A stretch of DNA of 64,000 nucleotides from Myxococcota bacterium (GCA_030065855.1 JASJCT010000010.1:1-64000); one strand, 5' to 3'. Positions 54,502 through 64,000 are shown, counted from the stretch's first letter. The notes: generated from the letters alone by a model not told the origin. Translations and numbers: made by a program.

Positions 54502-54923
54502 TCGCAGTAGATACGAATATTTTGGTTTATGCCCACCGTGAGGACAATCCCTGGCACGACCGTGCTTGCAAAGAGCTGCTGAAAATATCGCACGCACCCT
54601 GGTGTATCCCCTGGCCCTGTGTGCACGAGTTCGTGGCCATCGTCACTCACCCGAAAATCTATGACCCGCCGAGCTCCATCGAGATAGCGTTGAAAGCCGT
54701 GAATGGATTTCGGAAGTCGTCCCACCTGCGCCTGCTCCAAGAGCAGCAAGGGTACTGGGAGATCCTGAAAAACACCGTGCAGACCAGCCACGTGACCGGG
54801 CCTCGCCTTCACGACGCAAGGATCGTCGCCCTTTGCATTCAACATGCTGTGGACGAGCTGTGGAGCGCAGACCGGGACTTCACCCGCTTTACAGGCGTCC
54901 GGGTTGTCAATCCGCTGGCGTAG
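54498..54923 (+). CDS. vapC: Toxin VapC-like PIN ribonuclease
   Basis: 141-residue PIN domain. The acidic Mg-binding residues are present: Asp in VDTNIL (near 5), Glu in CVHEFV (near 44), Asp in LHDARI (near 103) and Asp in SADRDF (near 121-123). VapC toxins cleave tRNA or rRNA. Starts at a GTG inside the antitoxin stop. Confidence 0.9.
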   Translation: MIAVDTNILVYAHREDNPWHDRACKELLKISHAPWCIPWPCVHEFVAIVTHPKIYDPPSSIEIALKAVNGFRKSSHLRLLQEQQGYWEILKNTVQTSHVTGPRLHDARIVALCIQHAVDELWSADRDFTRFTGVRVVNPLA

Positions 54924-54976
54924 GAAGTTTCAGGGTTCAACATGGACCAGCTGGATTTCAGGAAATGAGACTATAG

Positions 54977-55885
54977 ATGAAATTCGATATCAAACAGCTC
55001 ATCGTATTTGTTGAGGCGGCGGATCACCTAAGTTTCTCGCGCGCTGCTGATATTTTAGGGCTGGCTCAGGCATCTGTGAGCGAGCGAATTTCTAACTTGG
55101 AAACATCGTTGGGTGTAAAATTGTTTAACCGCCTGGGTCGACAAGTGGAGCTGACATCTACTGGACGGTTTCTCCTCGATCGCGCGCGGCAGATCATCTC
55201 ACTTAGGGAAGACATCGTTCGAGAGCTCAAGGACCACCTAGACCTGCGCCATGGAGAGGTGTGCCTCGGCGCGAGCACAGCGCCTGGGGAGTATATGCTT
55301 CCGAGTGTCTTAGGCCGCTTTGCAAAGGAATTTCCAGACATCAATGCCCGGCTAGCCATTGGCGATTCAGAGGCAATAACTCGGAAAATAGAGGCTGGGT
55401 CCCTAGAGCTCGGGATCGTGGGCAGCCAGGTGAACACACAGACCTTTGCGTCTCAAAAGATGTGGCAAGACGAGCTCGTACTAATTGCCTCTCCAGCCCA
55501 TGGATTGGCCCGCAAGCGAGGGCCCATCTCTCCTAAGACACTGCTGAATGAAGCATGGGTGGTCCGCGAATCTGGTTCGGGCACTAGAGGGGTTGCAGAC
55601 AGGTTTTTGAAAAAGCATATCCCCGGCGGATTCCGCGCGGTCAATGTGATTGCTGAATTGGGTAGTGTAACAGCTGTCAAACAAGGGGTAAAGTCAGGCC
55701 TTGGTGTTTCGTTGATCTCTGGGCTTACTGTCGCTGAAGAGTTAAAAAACAAATCACTGGTTAAAATATCCCTCGCCACCCAACCTGAGCAGCGGTCCTT
55801 CTACCTTATCCGAGAAAAGCGACGCACCCTCTCGCCCGCTGCCAAAGCCCTGTGGACATTCATTCTCCGCGAGCCAGATGCCTGA
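54977..55885 (+). CDS. LysR-family regulator
   Basis: 302 residues: N-terminal winged HTH (LSFSRAADILGLAQASVSERI near 17-37) and a periplasmic-type co-inducer domain starting near 90 (LGASTAPGEYMLP). The latter resembles LysR proteins associated with selenium metabolism and CysB-like members; no selenium gene is near. Target unknown. Confidence 0.88.
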   Translation: MKFDIKQLIVFVEAADHLSFSRAADILGLAQASVSERISNLETSLGVKLFNRLGRQVELTSTGRFLLDRARQIISLREDIVRELKDHLDLRHGEVCLGASTAPGEYMLPSVLGRFAKEFPDINARLAIGDSEAITRKIEAGSLELGIVGSQVNTQTFASQKMWQDELVLIASPAHGLARKRGPISPKTLLNEAWVVRESGSGTRGVADRFLKKHIPGGFRAVNVIAELGSVTAVKQGVKSGLGVSLISGLTVAEELKNKSLVKISLATQPEQRSFYLIREKRRTLSPAAKALWTFILREPDA

Positions 55886-55921
55886 TCGATCGCGCCCAAG
55901 CTTTGGAGATCCACTTGTTGA

Positions 55922-55940
55922 CACGATTCTAATGATCGTG
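55922..55940. terminator. Hairpin after the LysR gene
   Basis: CACGAT, 7 bases, ATCGTG: a 6-bp perfect inverted repeat in the 146-base gap. Could be a terminator or a LysR-type site for the next gene. Confidence 0.3.
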
Positions 55941-56031
55941 ATACTTAAAAAATACATGACAAATGTATTAAATCAGAGAACGATGTTTATATTAATTATA
56001 TTTTGATATGACGCAAAAAGGGAAATAAGTA

Positions 56032-57192
56032 ATGAAAACAATCACCTTCGAGAATCTATGCGCGATTCTTGTTCTGGCAATGGTCTTCTTTTTCACGGGT
56101 CAACACGATGCAAGGGCAGATTCAAATTTTCCAAGCCTGCTAGCGCCTAAACCATCTGAACTCGCCGATACTGTTGCAGATCAACGCGGCCCGTATCTTC
56201 CAGTGGTCTATCGTTCTCATTATGGTGATGTCTATGCGCCAACAGTGAGGATCGATGGAGGCCCGCTGGAGTTACCTTACCCCATAGCGCTGGTTGCAGG
56301 TGATCTAATTGGCAATAAGGAATCTTATGAGTGGATTGGATATCACTTGGCCTCGCACGGTTGGGTTGTGGGCATTCCCCCTACCGGCTTGACAGCCACG
56401 CTTCTTGCTCGAATTGATCAGCTTTTATCGCAAATGACAGATAACGATTCCTATGTAAATGATATAGCCAACTTTGTTAGCATATCTATCGTGGGTCATG
56501 GCATTGGCGGTTCTGGTGCACTACAGCTAACATCTCAAACACCTGATATCAAAGCTATCATTGCTTTGGGTCCTGGCGATGAGTTGGAAGAGGATCAAAT
56601 CGAATCTATTGATATCCCTGTATTGCTCATTCACGGGGATCAGGATTGTGTTTATGATATAGAAAATACTGAGGATTATTTTTATTGGCTAAATACATCG
56701 AACAGAGAGATGTTGACCTTTGTTGGTGGAAATCACTATGGCTTTAATGATGGTTTATTCTCGATTCCCCTCATTTTAGGTGGTATTTTTGGTGATTGCC
56801 AAAACGAAACAGTTGGTGGTCTTAAAAATCAGTTAAAATTAGCGCGCCGCTATATCACATCTTGGTTAGAGTATTACGTAAAGGGGAGGAATAACTTTCT
56901 ACCCTATCTATCTGGCGGCGATATACTGGAAAATGACATCCAAGACGGCTGGGTTATATCGCAGGAAGATACAGACGACAATGAAGATACTGACGACGAT
57001 ACAGACGACAATGAAGACACAGACGGGGATTCAGATAACGATGAAGACCCGGATGGGGATAGCGAAGGCGATAATAACGATGTCGACACGTCTGACCCAT
57101 CGTACAATTCCGGTTGCCAAATGTCGGGCGCTCTTTCCGGTAAGACTTTTATCAATGCGACTCTAATCAATCTGCTCTTGGCGATTTTGTAA
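56032..57192 (+). CDS. Alpha/beta-hydrolase-fold secreted protein lacking the Ser nucleophile
   Basis: 386 residues. Signal peptide (cleaved near ARAD), hydrolase fold in 60-285, then a long Asp/Glu/Thr-rich linker (about 308-355) and a final SGCQMSGALSGK plus hydrophobic end (INATLINLLLAIL), a C-terminal sorting-type tail. The nucleophile elbow reads GHGIGG, where GHSXGG is expected, so the catalytic Ser is Gly. The acid (HGDQDCVYD) and His (GGNHYG) are kept. It may be a pseudo-enzyme or binding protein. AAGGG precedes the start. Confidence 0.8.
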   Translation: MKTITFENLCAILVLAMVFFFTGQHDARADSNFPSLLAPKPSELADTVADQRGPYLPVVYRSHYGDVYAPTVRIDGGPLELPYPIALVAGDLIGNKESYEWIGYHLASHGWVVGIPPTGLTATLLARIDQLLSQMTDNDSYVNDIANFVSISIVGHGIGGSGALQLTSQTPDIKAIIALGPGDELEEDQIESIDIPVLLIHGDQDCVYDIENTEDYFYWLNTSNREMLTFVGGNHYGFNDGLFSIPLILGGIFGDCQNETVGGLKNQLKLARRYITSWLEYYVKGRNNFLPYLSGGDILENDIQDGWVISQEDTDDNEDTDDDTDDNEDTDGDSDNDEDPDGDSEGDNNDVDTSDPSYNSGCQMSGALSGKTFINATLINLLLAIL

Positions 57193-57211
57193 TTCCGCGC
57201 GTTTGTTTGCG

Positions 57212-58729
57212 CTACGGTGTCATCTGTACCATGCCGAACAAGGTGCCACTGTAAAGGCAACTGTCTGCTCCAATCTCGGTCGCGGCGTAGGCACTGTTGA
57301 AAATCGGGGATGTCCCATACTGATAACTGAAGACAGACGCACCTGTATCCCAGTCAAGGGCTTCAAACGTCCACGCGCCCAGCCAGTCCTGTCCAACACC
57401 GTAGATCATATTTGTGGCCGCACTCATACAAGGCACGCCATTGGGCATGCTCACCTCTTGGTTCGCCCAAACAGAGGACATGGTCTGTGCAGATGGGTCC
57501 CAGCTAAACTTCTCCACGCCATAGGGCGCCAACAGGGAAATACCAGATGCTAGAATGCCGATTGCCTGGTTATCAAGGGGGATGTTGAGCTGGTTATTGA
57601 CGACCAGCGCATCATACCCCCTAACGCAAACAGACTGTTCAGACAGGGAATCGGTCGCCTGGAGATCTCCAAACATGACCGGCACCTGGGCGGCAATTCG
57701 CCTGTCTTTTGTGCCAGGTATTTGCTGCCAGCCCAACGGTATCTCATCCCGCCAAAAAAGCACCAGGTGCATCAACTCCTGACCGTCTGTAATGACCACG
57801 AACTTATCTTGGTCGCCAGTGCCCATCAGTGTCGGTGTTGCGCCAGATCCTGCCCCAATGCGGATGCCAGTGGGTTCCCCGGTTTCATATGCGGCGCGCC
57901 AGCCACCTTTTGATGCCTCTATGGTCAGTGCTGTGCCGGTCCACTGCACGCGATACATCGCAATGTTCGTCACCACATAAATACCACCGTTCTCATCGCA
58001 TGCGATGGCATTAGAAATCTCTTCGTCTGCGCCGAGATGGTAATAATAGGCCGCGTCAAACGACCGGGAAACCACGCCTACCAAACCGTGACTGGTGGCA
58101 AAAGCCAGCAGGCCGTCATAGGTCATTGAGAGCCCGATAATCTTCTCTGCTGGATCGCTCAGTCTCCCTTGGGGTATTTCAAAGACCTGTTTTATCTCTA
58201 TTTTGGAATAGCGGTCACCCTCAACAGGGTCACCAAAGGCAAAGAGCTTTGTAAATCTGGGCATATAAAAAATATTGTCACAATCGATTAACGTATAAGC
58301 GCCAGATATGGAGCTGTCAGTGGACAATATCGAGAATACAGACAGGTCTTCTTTTGTCCATGTATCGATATAATTGAGGGAACGGTCTGCCTTGAAGACG
58401 CTTGTTGCAGAACTCCCCCAGAGAACGCGTCCACCATCTGGATAGACCCCTGATATGGCTATTGTAATCAGCCCTGGCATGCCCCAATTAAACTCAGCAT
58501 CTGTAAGTGGGCCTACTTCTTGGGGACCGGGGTATGGGGATGAGGCCTGACAGTAGGGATTTCTGTGGGTCATGGGCCAAGGGGAGTCCGCCAGAAACGA
58601 ATTCATCGCTGGCTCATTGTCAAAGGTTGCCACGGCTGGCTCAGAACCCAGCGCAAATGATGGGCCGGGCAGCAGCAACTCAGCAACCATGACACCGACA
58701 CTAGACAACAACGGTAGTGCACTTTTCAT
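57212..58729 (-). CDS. Secreted beta-propeller-like protein
   Basis: 505 residues. Signal peptide (MKSALPLLSSVGVMVAELLLPGPSFA). The rest consists of repeats ending in Trp- or aromatic-rich turns typical of PQQ-like or NHL-like propellers (YDGLLAFATSHGLVGVVSRS, GGIYVVTNIAMYRVQW). Substrate or partner unknown. The start is uncertain: ATG 58729 or 58732, or GTG 58747; AGAGGGA lies just upstream. Its promoter overlaps a TetR-type operator. Confidence 0.75.
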   Translation of the reverse strand: MKSALPLLSSVGVMVAELLLPGPSFALGSEPAVATFDNEPAMNSFLADSPWPMTHRNPYCQASSPYPGPQEVGPLTDAEFNWGMPGLITIAISGVYPDGGRVLWGSSATSVFKADRSLNYIDTWTKEDLSVFSILSTDSSISGAYTLIDCDNIFYMPRFTKLFAFGDPVEGDRYSKIEIKQVFEIPQGRLSDPAEKIIGLSMTYDGLLAFATSHGLVGVVSRSFDAAYYYHLGADEEISNAIACDENGGIYVVTNIAMYRVQWTGTALTIEASKGGWRAAYETGEPTGIRIGAGSGATPTLMGTGDQDKFVVITDGQELMHLVLFWRDEIPLGWQQIPGTKDRRIAAQVPVMFGDLQATDSLSEQSVCVRGYDALVVNNQLNIPLDNQAIGILASGISLLAPYGVEKFSWDPSAQTMSSVWANQEVSMPNGVPCMSAATNMIYGVGQDWLGAWTFEALDWDTGASVFSYQYGTSPIFNSAYAATEIGADSCLYSGTLFGMVQMTP

Positions 58730-58775
58730 CATTCCCTCTTTTGTCACCGCAGTTGTATTGGTATTTTTAGCGAAA

Positions 58776-58826
58776 TGTATACAACTGACTACACTTGTTT
58801 GTAGCCAATTGCATACATACTGTCAA
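58776..58826 (-). promoter_or_regulatory. TetR-type operator overlapping a promoter
   Basis: Half-sites TGTATACAACTGACTACA (58776-58793) and, on the other strand, TGTATGCAATTGGCTACA (58800-58817) match at 15 of 18 bases across a 6-base spacer. On the minus strand a perfect -35 TTGACA (58821-58826) and a weak -10 TACAAA (58798-58803), 17 bases apart, overlap it, facing the propeller gene. Confidence 0.65.
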
Positions 58827-58920
58827 GCGGTTTTGACAATATGCCGGCCCCACTGCGGCATAACTGTGGGAAATTTGATTTTATACGTGTCTGAGGATGT
58901 GTCTGAGCAAAGGCGAGCCT

Positions 58921-59574
58921 TTACGCGATAAACATAGAAATGAAATTGTTCCGTATTTCTGAAAGCACATTTTCAAACGGCTCATCCCCCAGGCCGGTGC
59001 TTTCCATAATGTATCGCTCGAACGCCCGAATACCGAGGAGGTAGGCGCAGACGACAGCGACAACATACCGAGGATCCAGGTCTAGTTTTATCGCTCCCTG
59101 CTGCTGCCAGGTACGCACAAGCGTTACCATCTTTCTCACAAAGGGAAATTCAGCTTGGACATCCCCTTTAACTTCTCCATCGAGAAAGCTCCGGGCCATG
59201 ACTTTCCAAAACTGGGGATGTCGCTGTAGGGCATTTTCCATTTCTGTTAGGAGATCACTGATATTGTCAGACACGCCGATATCATCCCGCACCTGCTGGG
59301 CAAGGTGTTCCTGGGTTTGTCGTCGCAAATTCTCCTTGGAGCCAAAGTGGCGATGAATCAGCCCATGATTCACACCTGCATGCGCGGCGATTTCTCGCAC
59401 GGACACGGCGGCAACACCGCGCGCTGCAAATAGCTCAGCTGCAGATGCTATCAACGCCGAGACCACCTGATCCCGACCCAGTGGTTTTTTTGACTTTTTA
59501 GTAGGGACACGGGCCCTTTGTCGCGTGCTGGTGTCCCTGGTTTTATTTTTGGTCTCCGTACTCATGGCCGCCAT
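58921..59574 (-). CDS. TetR-family repressor
   Basis: 217 residues. The N-terminal TetR HTH is clear (AAELFAARGVAAVSVREIAAHAGVNHGLIHRHFGSKE near 40-75), preceded by a basic, disordered tail. The ligand domain resembles no specific subfamily. It lies upstream of the propeller gene on the same strand; the operator between them suggests it represses that gene. The start is ATG 59574 or 59565. Confidence 0.88.
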   Translation of the reverse strand: MAAMSTETKNKTRDTSTRQRARVPTKKSKKPLGRDQVVSALIASAAELFAARGVAAVSVREIAAHAGVNHGLIHRHFGSKENLRRQTQEHLAQQVRDDIGVSDNISDLLTEMENALQRHPQFWKVMARSFLDGEVKGDVQAEFPFVRKMVTLVRTWQQQGAIKLDLDPRYVVAVVCAYLLGIRAFERYIMESTGLGDEPFENVLSEIRNNFISMFIA

Positions 59575-59669
59575 TGTAGCGCTTGGGGGAAAGAGATACC
59601 AGATCTCGGGACGATGGAGCACTTCGGGTATGGCCGTAAAAAGAATTCTACCGATAGGTAAATAGACGT

Positions 59670-61562
59670 CTATAAAATTGTCTCGTCACAGCTGTACTTG
59701 ATGGCAATGCGTTTTACACGAGGGCTATTGGTCGTATCGACGTCACAGCCGTCGCCTTCGTTAAAGACGGCTTTCATATACAGCTTGACCTCGATCGCCA
59801 GGTAATTTGCATCTGGATTGACAAGGGCGCCAATATCAATTGAATCGGTCGTACTGCCGGGTAGCACCTCTACCAGCGACTGCCATGCTGCGTTTTGGAA
59901 TGCATCAGGTGTCTTTCCGAATCGGTAGCGAAAGCGAACGATGCTGTCTTCTGGCAGATCCAATTCCCATCCGAGGTGATCCCACATTGTCGCATTCACA
60001 CCACCACAACCGTTAAATTGGTAGCGATAGAATCCAGGATCCTGATTGACGAGCGTGTACTGAACGCCGGTCATATCCGAATAGGTGTAAGGACTTGTAA
60101 GCCCAGTCACTGCATTTTGAATGACTGCGTTGTTTGTAAGTGTTGGTCCTGGTTCGATCACGTGAACGGCGTTACTCTGAGGCACTGCCCAAACCTTACC
60201 GGCGCGATCCACAGCAATACCTTTGGCTCCGACTTCAGATATCAAGACCCCCTGAAACGTCTCGGCATCTACCCTGCGAACCTGTCCTGCATGGGCGCCC
60301 CAAATAAAGCCTTCGGCGTCTGCTGCAATACCGTCGACATTGCCGTTGAGATTGGAATCCCCATGCCTGAATCGCTCGTTAAACGGGGCAAAGGGATCGA
60401 AGCGCTTGATAAAACCACCGGTCGACCCCAGCCAGACGCGCTGCTTGCAATCCACGGTGATGCCATAGGTATCGACGGGTTTGATGTTGTAGACAGCTTT
60501 AATCGCATCATCACACTCTGCTGAACAATTGGCCACCGTACAACTGGTCTCACATACCGTTCCTGAGCAGCTCGCGTGATCGACACATCTGGCAGTATCC
60601 ACGTGGGCTAAGTTGCCGCCGCCGGTACTGCCGCCGGTAATCCACAAATACGGACCGTTGGTTTGGTTGGCCTCTGGAAAGACCCTGTCTCGTCCGTCAA
60701 GGGCCAATCCGTAAATTGGCAAGGGGGAGGTCATGCTGATCAGGATTTCTCCGGTCTCACCATCCAATTTATAGAGTTTAGAACCAAGGCCCCCGGCCCA
60801 CACGAATTCCCGCTCTGTATCTCGACGCGCTGATGTGGTCTTTGGCAGGTGGGCATCGCCGAGTTCATCCGGCGAGATCACTTGTACGGCAACCCCTCTA
60901 ATATGATCGTCCAGTTCTGTATGCCAAAGCACGCAATCGTCTTGCCCGTAATCCAAGACATCGTCTGGCCCGGTGGATGTGGTTATGACGCCGTCTCCGT
61001 TGGTGTCAGGGCACTCCAGGCCCTTAGCAGATATCTTGGTCAGGCCCTTGCCGTTACGAATGCCCACGTAGGCATCTCCATTGGGGGAAACAGACGTGCG
61101 CGATGGGTCGACACCACCCACGCGATACCGCGCCAGCTCTATCATTTCATCGGTGTCGATTTTTGAAATAGTCGCCAGTGGGGTATTCACAATCCAGATG
61201 AGGTGCGTGTCATTGTCGTTTACCGGATCGATTATCAACGCACCCTCGTCATCGATAACGACATTGTCATTTTCGTTGGTATCGAGGTCAAAAATAACCT
61301 CTTCCTCGGAGATAATACCGGTATCGGTTTCAGTATCTCCTTCACTATCTGTGGACTGATCACTATCGGAGTCTCCACCGCTGTCAGAATCGGAAGCGCT
61401 GTCTGTCCCCTGTTCCTCCCCGGATTCATCTGTTCCCGGAATATTCCCGTTAACTTCGGCACAGGTAAAAAGGGCTGTTGTTACCAACCCCACAATTACA
61501 AACAGAATCAGAAAGTCAATCATCCCGCGCGCAGCATTGACTGATCTTTCCTTAATATTCAT
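59670..61562 (-). CDS. Large propeller lipoprotein with Asp/Ser linker
   Basis: 630 residues. Long hydrophobic N-terminus with a lipobox (ALFTC, near 34), Asp/Ser/Thr-Glu linker (about 45-95), then repeated WIV/YVGI/VWAG-type blades of an NHL/PQQ-like propeller (115-480) and a beta-rich C-terminal domain. Calcium-type DxNxDG motif PDTNGDGVI occurs near 188. A surface protein; the partner is unknown. It is divergent from the TonB-dependent receptor gene. Confidence 0.8.
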   Translation of the reverse strand: MNIKERSVNAARGMIDFLILFVIVGLVTTALFTCAEVNGNIPGTDESGEEQGTDSASDSDSGGDSDSDQSTDSEGDTETDTGIISEEEVIFDLDTNENDNVVIDDEGALIIDPVNDNDTHLIWIVNTPLATISKIDTDEMIELARYRVGGVDPSRTSVSPNGDAYVGIRNGKGLTKISAKGLECPDTNGDGVITTSTGPDDVLDYGQDDCVLWHTELDDHIRGVAVQVISPDELGDAHLPKTTSARRDTEREFVWAGGLGSKLYKLDGETGEILISMTSPLPIYGLALDGRDRVFPEANQTNGPYLWITGGSTGGGNLAHVDTARCVDHASCSGTVCETSCTVANCSAECDDAIKAVYNIKPVDTYGITVDCKQRVWLGSTGGFIKRFDPFAPFNERFRHGDSNLNGNVDGIAADAEGFIWGAHAGQVRRVDAETFQGVLISEVGAKGIAVDRAGKVWAVPQSNAVHVIEPGPTLTNNAVIQNAVTGLTSPYTYSDMTGVQYTLVNQDPGFYRYQFNGCGGVNATMWDHLGWELDLPEDSIVRFRYRFGKTPDAFQNAAWQSLVEVLPGSTTDSIDIGALVNPDANYLAIEVKLYMKAVFNEGDGCDVDTTNSPRVKRIAIKYSCDETIL

Positions 61563-61733
61563 AGCGATCCCCTTCCTCTTCTAATCTACTAAGGATTATA
61601 AGCAGAAAAGCTTTAAAAATATAGCATTTATTATATTTTTACATATTTATTGATCTTTCTGTATATTATCTGCAGGTACCGTCCGGGTCGTAAACCCTAT
61701 TTTGAATTAAGGCATCAAATACAGTAGCAACTA

Positions 61734-63875
61734 TTGCAATTTCGTAGCACGCATCCTATACCCCGGTGCATGGGATTTGATCTCAAGTGCTGGCTACTTA
61801 TTTCGCCGTTTATATCGATAGTTGTCACAGTGGGTGCAGCTAGTCAGGTGAATGACGGAAGCGGTGTCACTGCGACAGATATGGCATTCTTAGATGAATA
61901 TGAGATAGAAGTAGGTACCTTATACGAGACTGTCGTAACAGCTCAACGCCCTGCCCTATCTGCCGGTGCCGAATCCTATAAAAGCGAGGAGATAGCCAGT
62001 GCCCATCCGTCTTGTGCAGATGATGTACTTCGGCTTGTTCCAGGGATGATTGTGGTGCAACACGGGGCCGAGGGTAAGGGACATCAGCTCTTTATTCGAG
62101 GCTTTGACGCGGCCCATGGCAGCGATGTGGAGGTTTTGCTCAACGGTATTGGACTCAATGAGCCTTCCCAGGTGCATGGCAATGGATACTTGGACCTTTA
62201 CGGTATCATTCCCGAACTCATCACCGAAATGAAAGTGGACAAGGGGCCCTTTCTGCCGTGGCAGGCAAGCTTTGCTACTGCAGGATCTGTTCGCTTTGAG
62301 TTGGGGGTGCCAGCCGAGTTGGGCTCGGGATTGGTGCGCAACCATGTCAGCCATCGCGGACACCTCAGGGCTGTTGCAGTGGTGGCACCTCAAACGGCCA
62401 ATGAGCACACATTTACTGGGATCGAGGCAGTCCATGACGATGGCTTTGGTCCAGATAGGCGGGCGCGGCGCGCCGCTTTAATCTCTGGATATGGCCTCCA
62501 ATTGGGTGCGAATGACGAGATTAAAGCATTGGTAATGGGCCAGACAGCGCAATTTGAATCTCCAGGCGCATTAAAGCTCTCTGATGTTGAGGCAGGGATA
62601 ATGGCCTTCCACAGCGCCTATGGACCCGCCGGCGCTGGACGATCAGATAGGGGGCTGCTCAACATCAGCTGGGATCATGAGGGCGAGACCACAAAAACTG
62701 CCCTGAACGCATACGCAATGGTACGACGGTTTTCACTGACAGAAAACTATACGGGGTGGCTGTTTTACGACGATGTAGGGGATCGCAAGCAACAGGCCCA
62801 GTCTACGCAAACAGTAGGCGTTCGTTTTCAGATGGAGCAGAGATTTATGACACCACTGCCATCCACAATGCTCGCTGGTCTGGGATGGCGACTGGATGTC
62901 GTTGACCAGGTCGAGCAACAAGTGGATGCTCAGGGAAAGCCGTGGCAAACAAATCGGGATCTCGCCCTATCTATTCAACACGTGCACGTATACGCCGGAT
63001 GGCGCCTGAGTCCATGGCGCTGGATCGCGCTGCTACCTTCAATACGATTTGACCTGCTTTACAACGACGTACAGGACAAGCTCCTGGGTCAACACGGCAG
63101 GGACCATCAATTGGCTGTGTCGCCAAGACTGGCACTTTCGCTTCCATTGCACAACCGTCTAACCCTGTTCGGCAATTACGGTCGGGGATTCAGACCGCCT
63201 GAGGCGCGGGCTGTTGTGGCCGGCACCCAACCCCCAGAAGACGAGACCCTCTCGCAATACACGGGCGGCGACCCGAAGATATCAGTGTGCGACAGTGCGG
63301 CAGTCGGGGTTCAGTGGCGCCCTTTGGATGAAGTGCAGGTCAAGCTCGCTGGCTTCGCTACTTGGATCGCACGGGAGATGGTGTTCGATCATGTGGCCAA
63401 CCTCAATCTGGAGCGAAATCGTACGCGCCGAATAGGCGTTGAGCTGTCCGCATTCTCGAAGCCGACCTCTTGGACGACTGCTAGCGCAGCACTGACCTGG
63501 GTCTCGGCCCGGTTCTCTGCATCGGGTCATCCCATCCCAGGTGTGCCGACTTGGATGGCCAGCGGCAGGATTCAGCTGGGCCGCAGTCGCGGACCGAGAG
63601 GCAGCGTCCAGGTCATTTGGATCGGGACGCGGCATCTCGCCCACGGGGCAACGGTCAATGGCTACGCCCGCCTGGACGCCGATGCGGGTTGGCGTTTTGA
63701 AGCGTTCGAGATCACCGCACTTATCGAGAATCTCTCAGATCAAAACATCATGGAAGGCGCCTATCACTACGCATCCCATTTCAATACTGTAGAGACACCC
63801 AGCGCCATTCCCAAAATTCACTACACAGCTGCCGCACCAATCACCGGGCGGCTCATCTTGACGATCTTTCTCTGA
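61734..63875 (+). CDS. TonB-dependent receptor
   Basis: 713-residue outer-membrane uptake channel. Signal helix near 18-35, TonB-box-like segment YETVVTAQRP (near 64-73), plug domain (80-190: DDVLRLVPGMIVVQHGAEGKGHQLFIRGFDA) and a 22-strand barrel ending ITGRLILTIFL. Substrate unknown (iron chelate, metal or vitamin). Start ATG 61734 or 61770. A lipoprotein gene follows after 9 bases and is probably its partner. Confidence 0.9.
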   Translation: MQFRSTHPIPRCMGFDLKCWLLISPFISIVVTVGAASQVNDGSGVTATDMAFLDEYEIEVGTLYETVVTAQRPALSAGAESYKSEEIASAHPSCADDVLRLVPGMIVVQHGAEGKGHQLFIRGFDAAHGSDVEVLLNGIGLNEPSQVHGNGYLDLYGIIPELITEMKVDKGPFLPWQASFATAGSVRFELGVPAELGSGLVRNHVSHRGHLRAVAVVAPQTANEHTFTGIEAVHDDGFGPDRRARRAALISGYGLQLGANDEIKALVMGQTAQFESPGALKLSDVEAGIMAFHSAYGPAGAGRSDRGLLNISWDHEGETTKTALNAYAMVRRFSLTENYTGWLFYDDVGDRKQQAQSTQTVGVRFQMEQRFMTPLPSTMLAGLGWRLDVVDQVEQQVDAQGKPWQTNRDLALSIQHVHVYAGWRLSPWRWIALLPSIRFDLLYNDVQDKLLGQHGRDHQLAVSPRLALSLPLHNRLTLFGNYGRGFRPPEARAVVAGTQPPEDETLSQYTGGDPKISVCDSAAVGVQWRPLDEVQVKLAGFATWIAREMVFDHVANLNLERNRTRRIGVELSAFSKPTSWTTASAALTWVSARFSASGHPIPGVPTWMASGRIQLGRSRGPRGSVQVIWIGTRHLAHGATVNGYARLDADAGWRFEAFEITALIENLSDQNIMEGAYHYASHFNTVETPSAIPKIHYTAAAPITGRLILTIFL

Positions 63876-63884
63876 GGAGGCCAC

Positions 63885-64000
63885 ATGGTTGCACGCATCT
63901 TTTATTTTCTCATCTTCGTTATCAGTGCCGCGATCTTCCCGACTGTCTGCACGCCAACCGGAGATGAGCCAGCGCTGGTAATGCTACCGCTTACTTCGAG
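63885..64000 (+). CDS. Lipoprotein N-terminus, cut by the window edge
   Basis: ATG at 63885 with GAGGAGG upstream. The 38 visible residues are a signal peptide with a lipobox (FPTVC, near 22). It lies 9 bases after the TonB-dependent receptor and is probably co-transcribed. Confidence 0.75.
   Translation, partial: MVARIFYFLIFVISAAIFPTVCTPTGDEPALVMLPLTS

Overview
The window reads as chromosome from a Gram-negative bacterium of a deltaproteobacterial type (Myxococcota, Bradymonadota or Desulfobacterota relatives). The reasons are lipid A genes, multihaem cytochromes with both CXXCH and CX4CH sites, a sigma-54 regulator, and several secreted or lipoprotein-type proteins with long Asp/Ser/Thr linkers. 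The lineage is an inference. I saw no rRNA, tRNA or CRISPR array.

Layout. 1-1700: intergenic repeats, one hypothetical gene, an 18-bp tandem repeat and a Pho box. 1712-7196: phosphate uptake operon pstS, phoU-like fusion, pstC, pstA and two pstB genes whose ATPase motifs are degenerate in complementary ways. 7198-9661: two divergent lipoproteins with Asp/Ser/Thr-rich linkers, one cut by an in-frame TGA. 9810-14073: a Vat/CatB-like acetyltransferase, a hemerythrin and a 992-residue DUF4062-STAND-TPR protein, probably a defence or signalling NTPase. 14201-23750: stress and metal block with dnaK, a His-rich protein, a three-gene heavy-metal RND efflux system and two Hsp20 genes. dnaK and the first hsp20 share a two-part upstream motif.

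23768-31601 (minus strand): a zinc-ribbon/TPR membrane protein, sppA, lpxC, an MFS transporter, a radical SAM/SPASM enzyme and a Cys-rich protein with a strict CXX repeat. The last two overlap and look like an enzyme and its peptide substrate. 31937-38747: a sigma-54 regulator with its own candidate promoter and upstream repeats, then a predicted outer-membrane barrel, an 11-haem cytochrome, a 23-motif cytochrome lipoprotein and a tetrahaem cytochrome, which together suggest a route for electrons across the outer membrane.

38781-52400: mostly housekeeping: a NAD synthetase homologue with a degraded synthetase domain, nagZ, hflX, a sugar-nucleotide epimerase, HEAT/TPR and extensin-like proteins, ruvAB, a large unknown gene fused to the ruv operon, and an amino-acid permease. 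52414-55885: accessory patch with a transposase fragment, an LpxL-type acyltransferase, a vapBC pair and a LysR regulator. 56032-64000: secreted and surface proteins (an alpha/beta-hydrolase fold protein lacking the usual nucleophile, a beta-propeller protein with a TetR-type operator, the TetR regulator, a propeller lipoprotein, a TonB-dependent receptor) and the start of one more lipoprotein.
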